DNA of 64,000 bases. Source: Primula veris (taxonomy: Eukaryota > Streptophyta > Magnoliopsida > Ericales > Primulaceae). The notes below the pieces were generated by a model. That model was given only the letters and a program-made list of their open reading frames with translations, was not told where the DNA came from and searched no databases. The stretch spans positions 30,418,967 to 30,482,966 of the forward strand of contig OY821744.1 in assembly GCA_963682055.1 (NCBI GenBank). The letters are read 5' to 3'. Below are positions 35,655 to 48,085 of this stretch, piece by piece. The first letter of the stretch is position 1. Each line of letters begins with the position of its first letter. A program made the translations under genes and the position numbers.

Positions 35655-38600
35655 CTAGGAAGCCATCACTGCAAATCGCTTGTGCCCCTTAAAGACCTTT
35701 CGAAGATGTTGGTACCCGTCTCTATAATGCTCGAGAGAGAAACAAAGTTGCCTGATTGCTTCCCTTTTTTCTTCTGCCGCTTCGCGTATTTTCTCCTTTT
35801 GTTTCTCAACTTCTGTTTCTAAATCCTCAACTTTAGATTTTAATTCTTCCATTAATTTATCTGCCTTTTCAGCTTTAGAAATCAACTCAGCATGCTCCAT
35901 ATGGAGTTGTCTCAGATGACCATCCAAATGTTCGATCTTATCGTCTCTGTATCTCACCTCTTCGACAAGTATCCTTACTTTCTCATTAATCTCTTCGATT
36001 TCAACTTTAAACACCATCTTTAATTGCTCTATTTCATCCTTAAGAATCTCTTCGATCTCTATTTTCGCTGACTTAATTCGCCTTGCCTCTTCTTCTAAAG
36101 ATTGGCAACGAAGGTCCCATTCCTTTATATTATCTTCTAAATACATTCGTTCTTTGGTCAATTTAGTAATTTCACCTTGGAGCTCAAAGTTTTCATCGGA
36201 CAAGGCCTTGTTGGCATTCGACACCGTCTCTCTTAACGCTCTAATTTCTTGATCGCGTTCTGATAAATTAGTTTTGTATCTAGCGATTCTATCTTGTAAC
36301 TTAGATACCTCCCTATGCTCTCTATCGAATTTCAATTTCCACATTGTAACATCTTTTTGAGCTGTCTTTAGTTGATTTTCTAAGCGCTGGATCGAAGACT
36401 TGCTGCTCTCAAGATCATTTCTCAAGATTGCCATCTCCTTATTCGAGCCCTTTAATTTTTCTTTAGTAGTTCTTATTTCTTCTTGCTCCCAGGATTCTTT
36501 TTTATATTTGTTTTCAGTCCCATTTTCACTTATATCAAAATTAGCATCTTCGTAAGAACCAATCCTCCGAAGTTGGGAATTTAATCTAGCGATATCTTCG
36601 TCAGAGAGATTCTCTCTCTCATATTCTTCGATTTTTGCAAGTAAGTGCTCAAAATTTCCGTGTTTACACTCCCCACTTTCTTCATTTTGACTCTTAAGCT
36701 TTTCTCTCACATCACGAAGCTCGGATTCCAATTCATCAACCTTCTTACGCAGCGTTTCTTCATCACCACCGTTGAAATTATTAATAGACGAATTATCTGA
36801 ACCTGATTCATAATCGATTGTCGATGAATCATCTTCTTTATTGCCGTAATCAGAACTATTCCCACCTGATGAAAGAACCACCAAATTCTTGGATCAGTTA
36901 ACAATAAAATCAACTGAAATTAGAGGAGAAATAGAAGAACTGTGACTCTTAAGGCTCCATTTGTTACAATGATCTAATGAGGAAAATGTGAGAGAAAACA
37001 AAAGATTGTTGGATCCTATTTTCTTTTTTAGATTAAGTTTTCACTGAGAATTTTTTAAACCAAAAGAGCCTAAACTTAAGAAGAAAGACTAATAGGTTTT
37101 ACTGCCCATTCATCCAATACCGAGACTTGTTTGGTTGCAGCTTTGAAGCAAATAAGCTGAAAGAGATTGAGAAAAAAAACTGTGTTCATCCAGTTTAGAG
37201 CTTTTAGTTTTTTCGGGATAAAAGATCAGAAACTGTAACCAAACGACGCTTGAATAACATCACAGGGGAGAACATTAAATACTAGATGATCGGCCTTACA
37301 ATAGAAACTGAATTTGAAAGGCGATAATGAATATAACTAAGGAAAATCTAAAAATTGTTGTTATCATTAAGTTAAGAGATTTAAACTACCAACTTGACTA
37401 TACTGAAACAACAACAAAACAGAAGGTAACGAAATTTAAGAGTCTTTACATCTTTAGAAAAGAAGAGAGACTACAAGGTTCTATTTCTCATTCGTCTAGA
37501 ATCTTAAATAGAAGAAGATTAGTCCCATTGGGCTTGGGACCACTAACAGTCACGTAACACGTTACTCGTCAATATAATAAACTAAAATACTTATAGACAA
37601 TACATTACCTGAACCGAGAAAAACATCAAAGCCAGCGGCTCGTGGGCCCGACTTTCGCCTAGTCAGCCCCTGATTAGGTGAAAGTAGAGGGCTATTATGG
37701 TCAGAACCAGCATCGGATATTCCCGATCCTTGTGACTGGAGATCAGAGTGTTGAACATTTTTTCTTAGTTCTCCAGTTACTTGGTCATATCTCTCAGCCA
37801 ATGACCGATACATTCGGTAAAATTCTTCAACATGGGAAATCAAATCTGGCCTCTTTTTATAATACATTTCGGCTTTTTTCGCAAATGAATCTGCGTCCTC
37901 TTCGATTAGCTTCAACATTCGTTTCACACTTTGATCCATTACTGCATTTTAAGAATTTGTAAAATTGTAAGTTTCTTGGTATGAACAGTAAGGAGTTTGA
38001 TACTTCTCTGGACAATATTACTTTTAAAGAAATTTACAGTCTTTCACTGCTTTCATTCTTTAACAAACACATTCATTACTTAGGGTATAATTTTCAACCA
38101 TCGCCAAAATATTAATATATATTTTTTGAAAATACGACCAGACCACACCAATGTGATAACGTCTAAAATCTAAATAGCTATTTCCAGTCATCCAGAAGTC
38201 CTTTTATCCTTATTTCACACAGTATTAAATCTAAAGTATCTTGTGCCTCATAAATTTTTGGCATAACTACTCAACGCCAGGCGCCAACAGAAATTATTTC
38301 ACCTGTAACTATTTTTATCTAGTTATAGAATATTTGCACCTCTTACACATCGAGGACTCGACTCAACTCGACTCAACTTTTTTGGTCAAAATTTGCAAAG
38401 GCAGGAACACCAATTATGTGTGCAAGTATGTAAAACTGCGTAGCATCTTGTAAATGCAGAACACAAGGAAACTAAAAGACAATGTATCTACACTCATAAT
38501 CTTATCTCTATTATCTACAACCATGGGGAAATACCATTCTAGACAACTCATAAATCATTAAAAGAATAATATCAATACAAGAAACATTAGCGAGGATATT

Positions 38601-39131
38601 GCATACATTCAAGATTTTCGGAGAGCCACTTGGAGTTTTTGGGGCTGACGTGGCTATCCCACCACCAGGAATGCGACTTTTTTGTTTCCGACCTCTTTAG
38701 AAATTTATTACTAGGTACAACCTATAAAGCATATTCAAGAGAAATTACTTGAGTTCTTACTCTTTATAATGGAAATAACAAAGAGAAAATCCAACTTGAA
38801 CAAACTGTTTGGTCCTTTGAAATGAATTATGAAGAGACCGTTTCAATCTTCAATTGAAAAATATGGTTTACACCCATCTTGAAATGCAATTGGTTTTTAG
38901 GAACAAAGTTTCAAATCGCATCTCACTTTAAAAGCTCGCAGTTAGAGAAAGATTTTTACTACAAAAAATAAAAGGTCATTTTTGCCTAAACAACTTGAGG
39001 CAAGCATTTTGAAAAACGATTTTCTTTTAAAACTTTGAGGAAATAGGCATATAGAACAAGGTAAAGCAAAGAACCAACTAGGAATTGAATTTTGTATAGT
39101 TCATTTACCAACTTACCACAGATGAATTCAT
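35655..39131 (-). CDS. NET4: NETWORKED 4-type actin-binding protein
   Basis: Four coding exons close in phase to give 557 aa: 39117-39131, 38607-38721, 37609-37941, 35655-36865. Residues about 21-100 form the NAB actin-binding domain: [18 protein letters not shown] (exon 2), then [20 protein letters not shown] and YYKKRPDL (exon 3). Then come [12 protein letters not shown], a serine/asparagine-rich linker and a long coiled coil (about 190-520). The C-terminus has [19 protein letters not shown], the IRQ region of NET4 proteins. In Arabidopsis, NET4 proteins link actin to the tonoplast and the IRQ region binds RABG3 GTPases. Length matches the family (just over 500 aa). Exon 1 encodes only MNSSV; this start is chosen because it joins in phase to exon 2, and an acceptor-like site at 39175 suggests a 5'UTR intron. 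All intron junctions are GT-AG. Confidence 0.9.
37127..37246. mobile_element. Small MITE-like insert near NET4 exon 3
   Basis: Lies in the intron between exons 3 and 4 of the NET4 gene. Ends are inverted copies: TTGTTTGGTTGCAG and CTGTAACCAAACGA. A similar TTTGGTTG-starting sequence lies at about 52060 in an eIF2 beta intron. Confidence 0.45.
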
Positions 39132-39455
39132 TTCTCAGGAATGAAGAGAGCTTGAGAATCGATACAACAAGGGTCTGCATTAACAAAGTCAAGTTGATCA
39201 GTTAATAATAAGCCAAGTTACTTGAAAATTGATTTCTACAACTAAACAAATTATTTACATATATACCCTAAGCTTCGTCTTTTTTTGCAAGAGCTTCAAG
39301 CATCAATGAGCAAAGGCTAAAGTTAGCCTAGTAACTACTACTCTTATAGATGCTCACAAGTTTCGGATACGAAATAAAGCTAAAAAATGCATATTCCATA
39401 ACAGTGATAAAAGAAGCAAGAAACACATGATTAAGTAGGCTCCATCATAATATTA

Positions 39456-39585
39456 AAGGAAAATTTTGAAATTTTAAATTTAGAAGAAAAGACAAAACTT
39501 ATGCTTTAGTAGTGCTTTTAAAGGAGAATTTTGAAATTTTAAATTTAGAAGAAAAGACAAAACTTATGCTTTAGTGGTACTTTGT
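39456..39585. repeat. 65-bp tandem duplication
   Basis: AATTTTGAAATTTTAAATTT followed by AGAAGAAAAGACAAAACTTA is present twice, offset by 65 bp, with very few differences. It lies upstream of the NET4 start. Confidence 0.8.
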
Positions 39586-40044
39586 GTGACTTTCATTTAA
39601 AGAGTCCAACATGTTGAATGAAAAGGGTGACTAAATGAGCTTTCTCTTTCCTTTCCCCTTTTTCCTTTGTCAAGGTCTAAATGAGCTTTTTGAAAGTTGA
39701 AACTCATATTTTTTATAGCATTCCAGAAGACAACTAATTTATTTATTTTAATTTTTTTCGGAAAGCGAGTGTACCATAAAATAAAGTAGGACATAAGACT
39801 GATGTACCGCGTAAATCATAAAAACAATCTAAAGCATCAAGTCTGCTCGGACCAACTAAACAAACTAAGGTCGCAACCTCGTAACCAAGTTGTAGCAAAT
39901 AAAATGCTAGGCATCCATCAACTAATAATATCAAATTACCTACAATATTTTCTTCTAAATATACAATATTTTCTTCTAAATAATTCTACTAATGTTTTAA
40001 ATGTCATTGCATAGTTTTTGTTAAAAGCATTAATGCATTACTAC

Positions 40045-40210
40045 TTGTGGGCCAAATTTCTAAGGGCCAAAAAAAGCCCAATATAATTGGGCCAACCGAC
40101 AAGGAGAGCCCAAAAAGGTAATCAAAACACGTGTCAACATGTGAGCCTTTGGTTATGAAAAATATTTCACCTTTATTTAGGCGGGGAGCGGCAAGCTACG
40201 CGCCAAAGAC
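40045..40210 (-). promoter_or_regulatory. Probable NET4 promoter block
   Basis: Four GGCCCA/TGGGCC-type motifs lie between 40048 and 40095, a CACGTG G-box at about 40129 and a GCGCCAAA, matching an E2F-type site, at about 40199. The block is about 1 kb upstream of the NET4 start codon, consistent with a spliced 5'UTR. It could equally serve a plus-strand transcript, but no gene was found on that side. Confidence 0.45.
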
Positions 40211-43200
40211 CTGAATTAAAAAATAAAAAATATTACTGGGAAAATAATGTAGTAAACAAGATTTTGAAATTTTTGACCATTTCAATGCACATCTGTCCAA
40301 ACAACATGTCCAGCTACATCCACTATGGTCAGGCATTTAAAACAAAAAAACAAATGGGAATTATCTGATGTTGTTACACAAATTTAAATGAAACTATAAT
40401 GTAGTGTATTACATTATTAAATAACACCTCAGATTTACCAGGTAATCAATCATAACCCACGGATATTAAAGCAAATACCAAAAAAATGCTTCAGGTTTTA
40501 TGTAAAATACATGTATTTAGTTCAAGAATGGAAATGATATCGATAACATTTAGTGAACATGTAAAAAATATATCACAATCCGATATTTACCTAACATTTA
40601 TCAATTTAATGTTCGTTTACGGGCTAGAAAGATTTTCTTGATTTTCTTTACATACAAATGTCATTTACATAAAAATCCGTTTATGTTTGCGCCTATAAAA
40701 AAACATAATAAATTTTTTAAAAGGAATTTAATTACACAATGGGGGCATGAAAACGTCACTTTAGTCTTCCAATTACAAAAAAGAAACTATAATATAGTGA
40801 TGTGTTCTTGAACTTGGGGGGTGTATTTGATTGAATTTAATGAGTATGGGATTGTTTTTATATTTGTAAGGCCAACCCCTTGGGATGTTTTTTTCATGAA
40901 ATCTCTCTTAAATAAACTTTAATTTTAAAATATATCCGTCAGCCAAAAGAAACAGAAAAAAAATATTGACAAATCTTAGGCTAAAACATGCAGGGTATGG
41001 TCCCCAATGTATTTCAATAGTTTCTCTTAGGTTATTTATTTTAGGAATATAAACAATTAAGGACCGATTCTATCATTAATGGTCCCAGTAAGTACGAACG
41101 GAAAAACATTTTGGTACCAATAAATTAAATTCAACATCAACAATAAAAACAGTGTTCTAAAAACTGAAAAGCGAACTTAAGCAAAAAATAGGTGAAGTCT
41201 AAGAGCCTAGATGATTAGGCAAGATTAAGGTGATCAGGCAAGATTAATCTCATGAGACGATTATTAAGTAGGATTTAGCGTTAGGCGACCTATTTCCACT
41301 ATTTCCGTCTAAAACCCGTTATAACATTGACAAAGCACAACCGAATCATAATTATTTGTAGAAGGCATTTACTATTTACCCCCTTTTTCAATTATTTTAG
41401 GTGATTGTGGTCCTTAACTACTGCATATAAAATAAGTTTTTTCTTAATCAATTTGAAGGATTCTTTTTAATTCATAAGAATTGACAGAAGGAAATAAATT
41501 AACGAGAAAAATTAAAGGGGGAGGAATATTAGATAAAATATAGGACCATAGGAAAAAAAAACATTCTTTTAATAACTGGTTTCCTTTAATTTGTAACGTG
41601 TTTTTTATCTTGATTAACAGATGAATACAGATACTAACGCCAATAAACTGAATTAAATTTCAAAATTCTAAAAACTAAAATTCTTCAAAAAAACTAGTTA
41701 AAGCTTAATAAATTTTTTTAAAAAAAACTCAAGAAATGAACAAATTGTAAGTCAAGAAACCTAACATACAAAATCCTATAAAATATCACTAAAATAATTT
41801 ACCCAAAAGCAGAAAATCACAACAACAACAACAACAAAAAATAGTTCCTTGAAACTATAATCAAGAAAAAGCACTATAAAATTATAGGAAAGTGGAGCTT
41901 ACCGTTTATGATATTCTTGAAAGTGTATAGCAAATGTATGAGATTTTGAATATAGAGAAAAAAGAAAATAAATTTACAGTAATAGAAAGAAAAATATGGA
42001 GAAAATATAGATATAGAGAGAGAGACAATTAGTAGATTTTCATAGACAAGAGAAAGTGGGAAAGAATTGAGTTTTCTTTATCTGAAAACGAGTTTAATAC
42101 GTACAATACATACATACATACATAGTATGTGACATAGTCACATGGAATCAAAAGTCAAATTATTGTAATATATCATTTCGGTGCTTCGTAATTAAAAACG
42201 CATTTATTAGTCATGATTTTTTGTATTGGTTCCCAATGTAAAAATAACGTAAATAAATTGGTATAAGTTTTATTTTAAATTTAAAATATATGGGGGTACA
42301 TGTAAGGCCTGGGCTGTATGTAGACCTGTTGTGCTTGATACAGACGGCGAATGTATTAATGGGGAACAATACAAGTCACGTCACGTAATAAAAACTCAAT
42401 CTATTAAAAATACAAAAAAAAAAAAAAAATTTTAATTAATATTTAAATTTACGATAGACTTAACTAGTGTTCCAATATATTTATTTGGGTTTTTAGTAAG
42501 TAGCGTGATTTGTACCATTAACGTTTGTATTAATCCTATTCAGTCTGCATAAAGCAGAACCCTACATGTAAGGGTCAGCTTAGTTTACACTAAAGTTTAA
42601 CATGGTTCCATATTTTTTTACTACACTAAAAGTGATCCGTAATATTTTGTTTAATCATCAACATACTCATTTTTATTATAGATAATCGGCATACAAGAGT
42701 CATAAGAATACAAATAATACATAGTGTCACAATTTTTCGAACTCCTAAACATACAGTCTAAATCATTCCATAGCAGACAAATTAAACAAATTCCGATAAG
42801 CCGTAATTCATAACTGTGTGAGAAGATACTGATCTCGGCCGACTAAAAGAGTGAAATATTGTCGTGTGAGCCAAACATGGGCGAGATAAACTGACTGTGG
42901 CAGAATGAGTATAAAACAATCAAGTACATGAATGGCCTAAGATGTTATCATGCTCACCCGACACACCTCAAGAAAACACTATCAAATGCAAGAACACATA
43001 ACCCCGACCGAAAAAATATTCTAGCTGAGATAATGGTCCGTAATGTTATAGGTTTTATATATGCAACCTAAATTTTGACGTAATTGATTATGGAGTTATT
43101 TGCACGCAGCTTACATTTCTTTCGAACTTTCTGTGAGACTAGAAACAAAAATCAGTTTTACGACTTTTGTCATGTTCTGATCTTATCTATACTTTATATT

Positions 43201-43608
43201 TACAAAGGATTTGTATTTCAAAACTAATGCAAAAGAATGAATGAATTTGAGATCAACCATTTGGTACCTTGCTTGGTTGGATAATGTAAATATTTTGGAT
43301 TGGACATTTAATCGGATAGGTACCTCAAAATCGGCGTTTGGGTGCTAAAGTGCAATCAAACTATATATTAGTAATAATCAAACAACAAAAGATGTTGTTT
43401 AGTTACATTTTTAATACCATGGTGTGTGTTATTAAGTTTACGGAATTCAATTATAATTTCGAACTTAGTATTACTGAACCAGATTATTAGTCGCAACCGG
43501 CCTGATTGTTTTTCTATGATACAATCAAAGTTAAACCAGATAAGAGCTATTTCTAGTGGTTTTAATTTATTGAGAATTGCTCTATAGTAGCACTTGATGA
43601 TAATTTCT

Positions 43609-43977
43609 AGGAAAATATACGCTTAGTGTACTGTACTATTAGTATTTTAACGATTTAAGTACTGAACTATCAATTTTAACAATTGAGGTAACAAACTACG
43701 AAATTTATTATAATTGAGGACATGCCGTTAAACAAAATGATGAAATTGCATTCACATTCTCTTTAGTATCACATGGTGAGTGCATTTATATCAACATACG
43801 TCAAAAATAGATCATCAAATGTGAGATATACTGACTGCAATTTTGTCGATTTACGATGTTAGTCCCTAAATTGGACGAAATTTCGTAGTTTATTACCTTA
43901 ATTGCTAAAATTGGTAGTCCAATAACTAAATCGTTAACCATTGTTAGTACAGTACACTAAACATATTTTTTTTCCGG
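43609..43977. mobile_element. Mutator-like MITE, 9-bp TSD with one mismatch
   Basis: Flanks are ATAATTTCT (43600-43608) and ACAATTTCT (43978-43986). Terminal inverted repeats of about 90 bp share TTAGTGTACTGTACTA, AACTA and CAAACTACGAAATTT. No coding capacity. Confidence 0.7.
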
Positions 43978-44836
43978 ACAATTTCTCTTTTATTTGTCAT
44001 TAGTGGTACATGTTTGGTTGTAGAAAACAATTTATTAAGCGTGGCCCTGTCTTGTAAGTTAGTCTGAAATTTGGCACATGAGAGGGGCATAGTGCAGGCC
44101 AGGGAACTGACAATTTATTTATCTCGCTTGGATTATATTCAGATTTGGAACGAGTACTATATGTTGATCTTTTACTCGAAAACTTTTGTGTGTAGATTAA
44201 GTGAGACTGCTAAGTTCTAACTAAACCTATTAGCAAATGTGAACATATATATCTATGTAAAGGAAAACCAACAATCTTTTTGGGTGCAAAGTTTTATTTT
44301 TGGAGTTTATAGAACTGGTATATGTCGATTATGCATGTCATTTTCTAAGTTTGTTGATGAGGTGATATCATTATATCACATCAAATTTGGATACTGGAAA
44401 ATTGCAGTGACATTAACAAGGGCATATAATTTGTTTTTAGTAGGAATACTTTTCTGTGAAAAATCCTTCAATATATGTATGCAAAATTCATATTTATAAC
44501 AGTTGTACTGATGTAGAAATTGTACACACAATTTTCTTTTACATAGATATATATGGCCATATGGGGATAGTATGTCAATTAGTTCTCCATTTAAAAAGAT
44601 AATAAATAATAGAAGGGGTGAACTGTATATAAGGTGGGAACATGGAAAAAAACAATTATATATAATATTCATCTAAATCAGTGGAGAAAACTTGTTGGAC
44701 TTGATCAGTTATATATCTTTTAATTCGTTCATTAAGTTCTGACAAGTTATACAGATTACAAAAGTCACCTACTTTCCATTAATCTATTATTGTATGATTT
44801 TGAGAGAGGTGGTACACTGTTACTCGTATGAGTTTA

Positions 44837-45486
44837 GTAACTTTCAATTTTGTGACTTGATTTACATGGAATTTCGATTTTATAACCTCAATTTTCAAAT
44901 TTTAGATTTTGTGCTCTCAGTTTTCAAATTTTTTTTTGATTTTATGTAACTACTTGTGAGGGTAAATTTCAATTTTGTGACCTGACTTTACATAAAAATT
45001 CGATTTTGTAACCTCAATTTTCAAATTTTCGATTTTATGCCCTCAGTTTTAAAAAATATATATATTTTATGACCAGGCGTTAGTCAGACTGACGGGAAAC
45101 AGGTCAGCTGACCCTCACGTGCTCTCTTAAAGGGTGTTATGAACAATTTGACCCTAGATCGCTCCAATTGTACCTCTTCAAGGTTTGATCGCTCCAATTA
45201 TTAACTATATTTATTGGTTTGTTATGGCTGTCTCTCTATAGAAAAACCTAATTTTTAATGAAAGTTTTGAAAATTGATCGTTTTTGGGTGACTGTATAAC
45301 TATAAACTGTAAATTACCATAATAACATTTGTATTTAATTATGTGAACTGTTTCCGTCAGTTTGATTAACGTCAGGTCATAAAATCAAAATAAATTGAAA
45401 TTTGAGGTCACAAAATCAAAATTTTACAAACTAAGGTCACAAAATCGAAATTATATGTAAATTCAGGTCACAAAAGTGAAACTATC
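44837..45486. mobile_element. Long-TIR MITE with internal TTTTGTGACC sub-repeats
   Basis: Both ends, about 150 bp and inverted, are built of repeated ATTTCGATTTTGTGACC-like units: three at the left and four at the right. The centre holds GTCAGACTGACGG and its partner near 45355-45370 (TCAGTTTGA). Boundaries are approximate and no clear duplication was found. Confidence 0.6.
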
Positions 45487-45522
45487 ACTTGTTTGTGACA
45501 ATTATGACTTTTAAGTATGTTA

Positions 45523-45912
45523 CAGCATCTCCAATAGTTTTGTTATCTCTATTGTTAACTAAAATAGTTAGCTAACATTGCATTTTTTTATCTCCATTAG
45601 TTGTGTTAAATTATATGTTATTTTTATAGATGTTAAAAAAGTTGTTAAAGTTAACAATGTTTTTAATGTTTGTAACTGTTGACATGGCAAACACATCACA
45701 CAATTAACATTATTATCTCCTATAAATTCTTCCCATAAGAATAGTGACCAATAAAATAAAAGATAAATTGTTAATCAAAAATTGATAACATTGTTAACGT
45801 AAAACTAATGTGGTTATTAAATTTAAGATGCATATGTGTCACTTAATATCTTTTTAAACGAAATGTGTCGCTATTTAACATTAAAAAACTAACAAAACTA
45901 TTATGAATGCTC
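45523..45912. mobile_element. Tourist/PIF-Harbinger-like MITE, TTA target site
   Basis: Flanked by TTA on both sides (45520-45522 and 45913-45915). Ends are CAGCATCTCCAATAGTTTTG and, inverted, GAGCATTCATAATAGTTTTG. A 3-bp TTA/TAA duplication is the PIF/Harbinger signature. Confidence 0.7.
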
Positions 45913-48085
45913 TTAATATAAATTAATACTTGCCGATTATATATGTAAATTAAGGTATATAGTCTTATTCATTGCTCACACGTACACTTATCCCTTAGGC
46001 AAGCAATTTAGCATCAAGGCAGATGACATCCACTAATTTAAGTACTCAAACATGATTTCAAGAAGATCTAAAGGCACAAAATTATAAACTAATCATTCTT
46101 AACTTTACTTGTTTGGCTAATTTCTTTGGTGACAAATGGCAAATGAACCTCTCACCACAGTTAGTTTATCTTTCAATAGTCACAAAATATATGAACGTAA
46201 TGAGGTAAACTTTCTGGTATTTGGTAAGCTACTATAGTCTAGAGCACAATTAGGTATACCTTGACTTGTACATTTTCCTACATGAAATTAAATGGAAAAT
46301 TTGTAGGTGCAAACTGCTAACAGTTAGGGCGGGAAAATTGTTGTGGCTGAAAATAGACATGATACTTGCACCTAAATAAGGACAATAAAAGTTGCCAAAC
46401 TTTATCACAAAAAGAAAAAGTAGTTTTCAAGACACATGAAATTGGCTCCCTAGATATCTGATTTCAAATGAAATGGCCGCCCTATTGAGTTGTTATCGTG
46501 TCACTATTGAATAGCACTTCACGTGGCAAATTAACACACCCGTATTATTAGTAGTAAGATACTAAACCACAAATTAATTGCACCAGGGTAGCTTGAGTAT
46601 AATTCATCAAAATTAACAAACTTATAATTTTAAAAATAAAATAAAATAAATACTAGAACTACTAATGTAACAAATACGCGCAAGTCCTTCTCTTCAACTT
46701 ATTATTGGCAATTAGGTGTGCTTCATATCGTGAAGAAGTCTACATCAGAGGGAAAATTAGACTGATTGTCTTATAAATTAAAATAAGGGCCAAATTATTA
46801 ACTATGTCGACGTTTTCGTTTGATTTATTCGTCAAGTTCACGTGACACATGCTAATGCTTGATAACTGTAACAACCCACTACAGATGATCCTACAACACA
46901 TGCAAGCAATTAAATATGGAGATAATTGGCGTTTAGTTGAATCAACTAAAATCATTTCTCAAGAGCCTATAGTAAGTTTTCTGGATTAGCAAATGACATC
47001 GGTCTTTGAATCATTAGCTATTGTCATACCTACATAAAATTTTGGAAGCCGAAGCCACTCCTTTGCCGGAAATATATAGATCTTTGACCGCAGACATGAC
47101 ATACATGCACAATTGCACAAAGAGACGATGAAAATGTGATTGCATGATGGAAAAGGATGTATATAGGGTCTTGTGAAGCAGAAGTGATGACCCTGAAGCT
47201 AATGGCCGAGTTGTAGGCCAACGGGAAGAGAGAGATGCATAGATATATCCAAGGGTGGCAAACCGATCAAGTGAATGATATGTAAGAGACCGAGGGTAAT
47301 GAATTAAAATGCGAGTCAATTTTTAACATTTAGAGTTTTAGGCCATTTCCTATTCTCCACTTTGTTATAATGCTATGACAAAGGTAAAAATATAACCGAG
47401 CAGAAACACGTGTGGTTCTATACTTTTGTGTGATTTCCCTTCTCACACTTTCCTGTCAGAAGTCGATCTCGAAGAGTTATATTATTTTCTCATAAATTTA
47501 TGCGAGTATCTTAACATTTTGAAACACCATATAATAGAGCAAATGGCCTACAGACAATACTAATAAATATAAATAGAGCCATAATATTTAATTTTAAGCA
47601 AACGTACCATCATTTCCATTGATAAAGGTTGGGACCAAACCCAGGATTACATCGCAAAATAGCACCTGAATCCTGGCAAGCTTAAACACTAGACAAACAC
47701 TTGGAAAGACCCTCACTAACTGGCATCTACTAGAATTGCTAGTGCATTTCATGACAAATTAGGACACCCCTATAGCTAAGAAGTACAAAAATTTGCAGGC
47801 TCGCCAGACAAAAAAAGAGAGAAATTTCGACCATCATGATGAGATTTAACATTAAAAAACAGAGTACATCAGTTTCAAATTTGCGAGTTATTCTCACGCA
47901 AAAAACAAGTACCCATAATATACAGAGTACTTGTAAACAACAGCAAGGCATAATTAAGTAGACACAGATAACTCGGAAACTTTGAATATCGAAAACAGGA
48001 ATTATATGTTCCTTAAAATGTTTGCTAAAGTACCACCTGACCATGTGTGACTCTCTTAAGGAAGAAAATGCAGATCTCAATATCT

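Larger units (their letters stand above)
40211..48080. other. Non-coding interval with MITEs
   Basis: No convincing gene. Contains an A16 run at 42416-42431 and the elements at 43609, 44837 and 45523. A CAACAACAAC tract is at about 41820. A small frame at 47014-47145 (43 codons, MQSHFHRLFVQLC start) has a TATATA motif about 25-30 bases before its ATG but no recognisable family. Confidence 0.55.

Noticed and set aside
38986..39192. 68-aa frame upstream of NET4 as a separate gene
   Set aside because: It overlaps the NET4 first exon in another frame; the in-phase ATG at 39131 joins to exon 2 and explains the sequence better.
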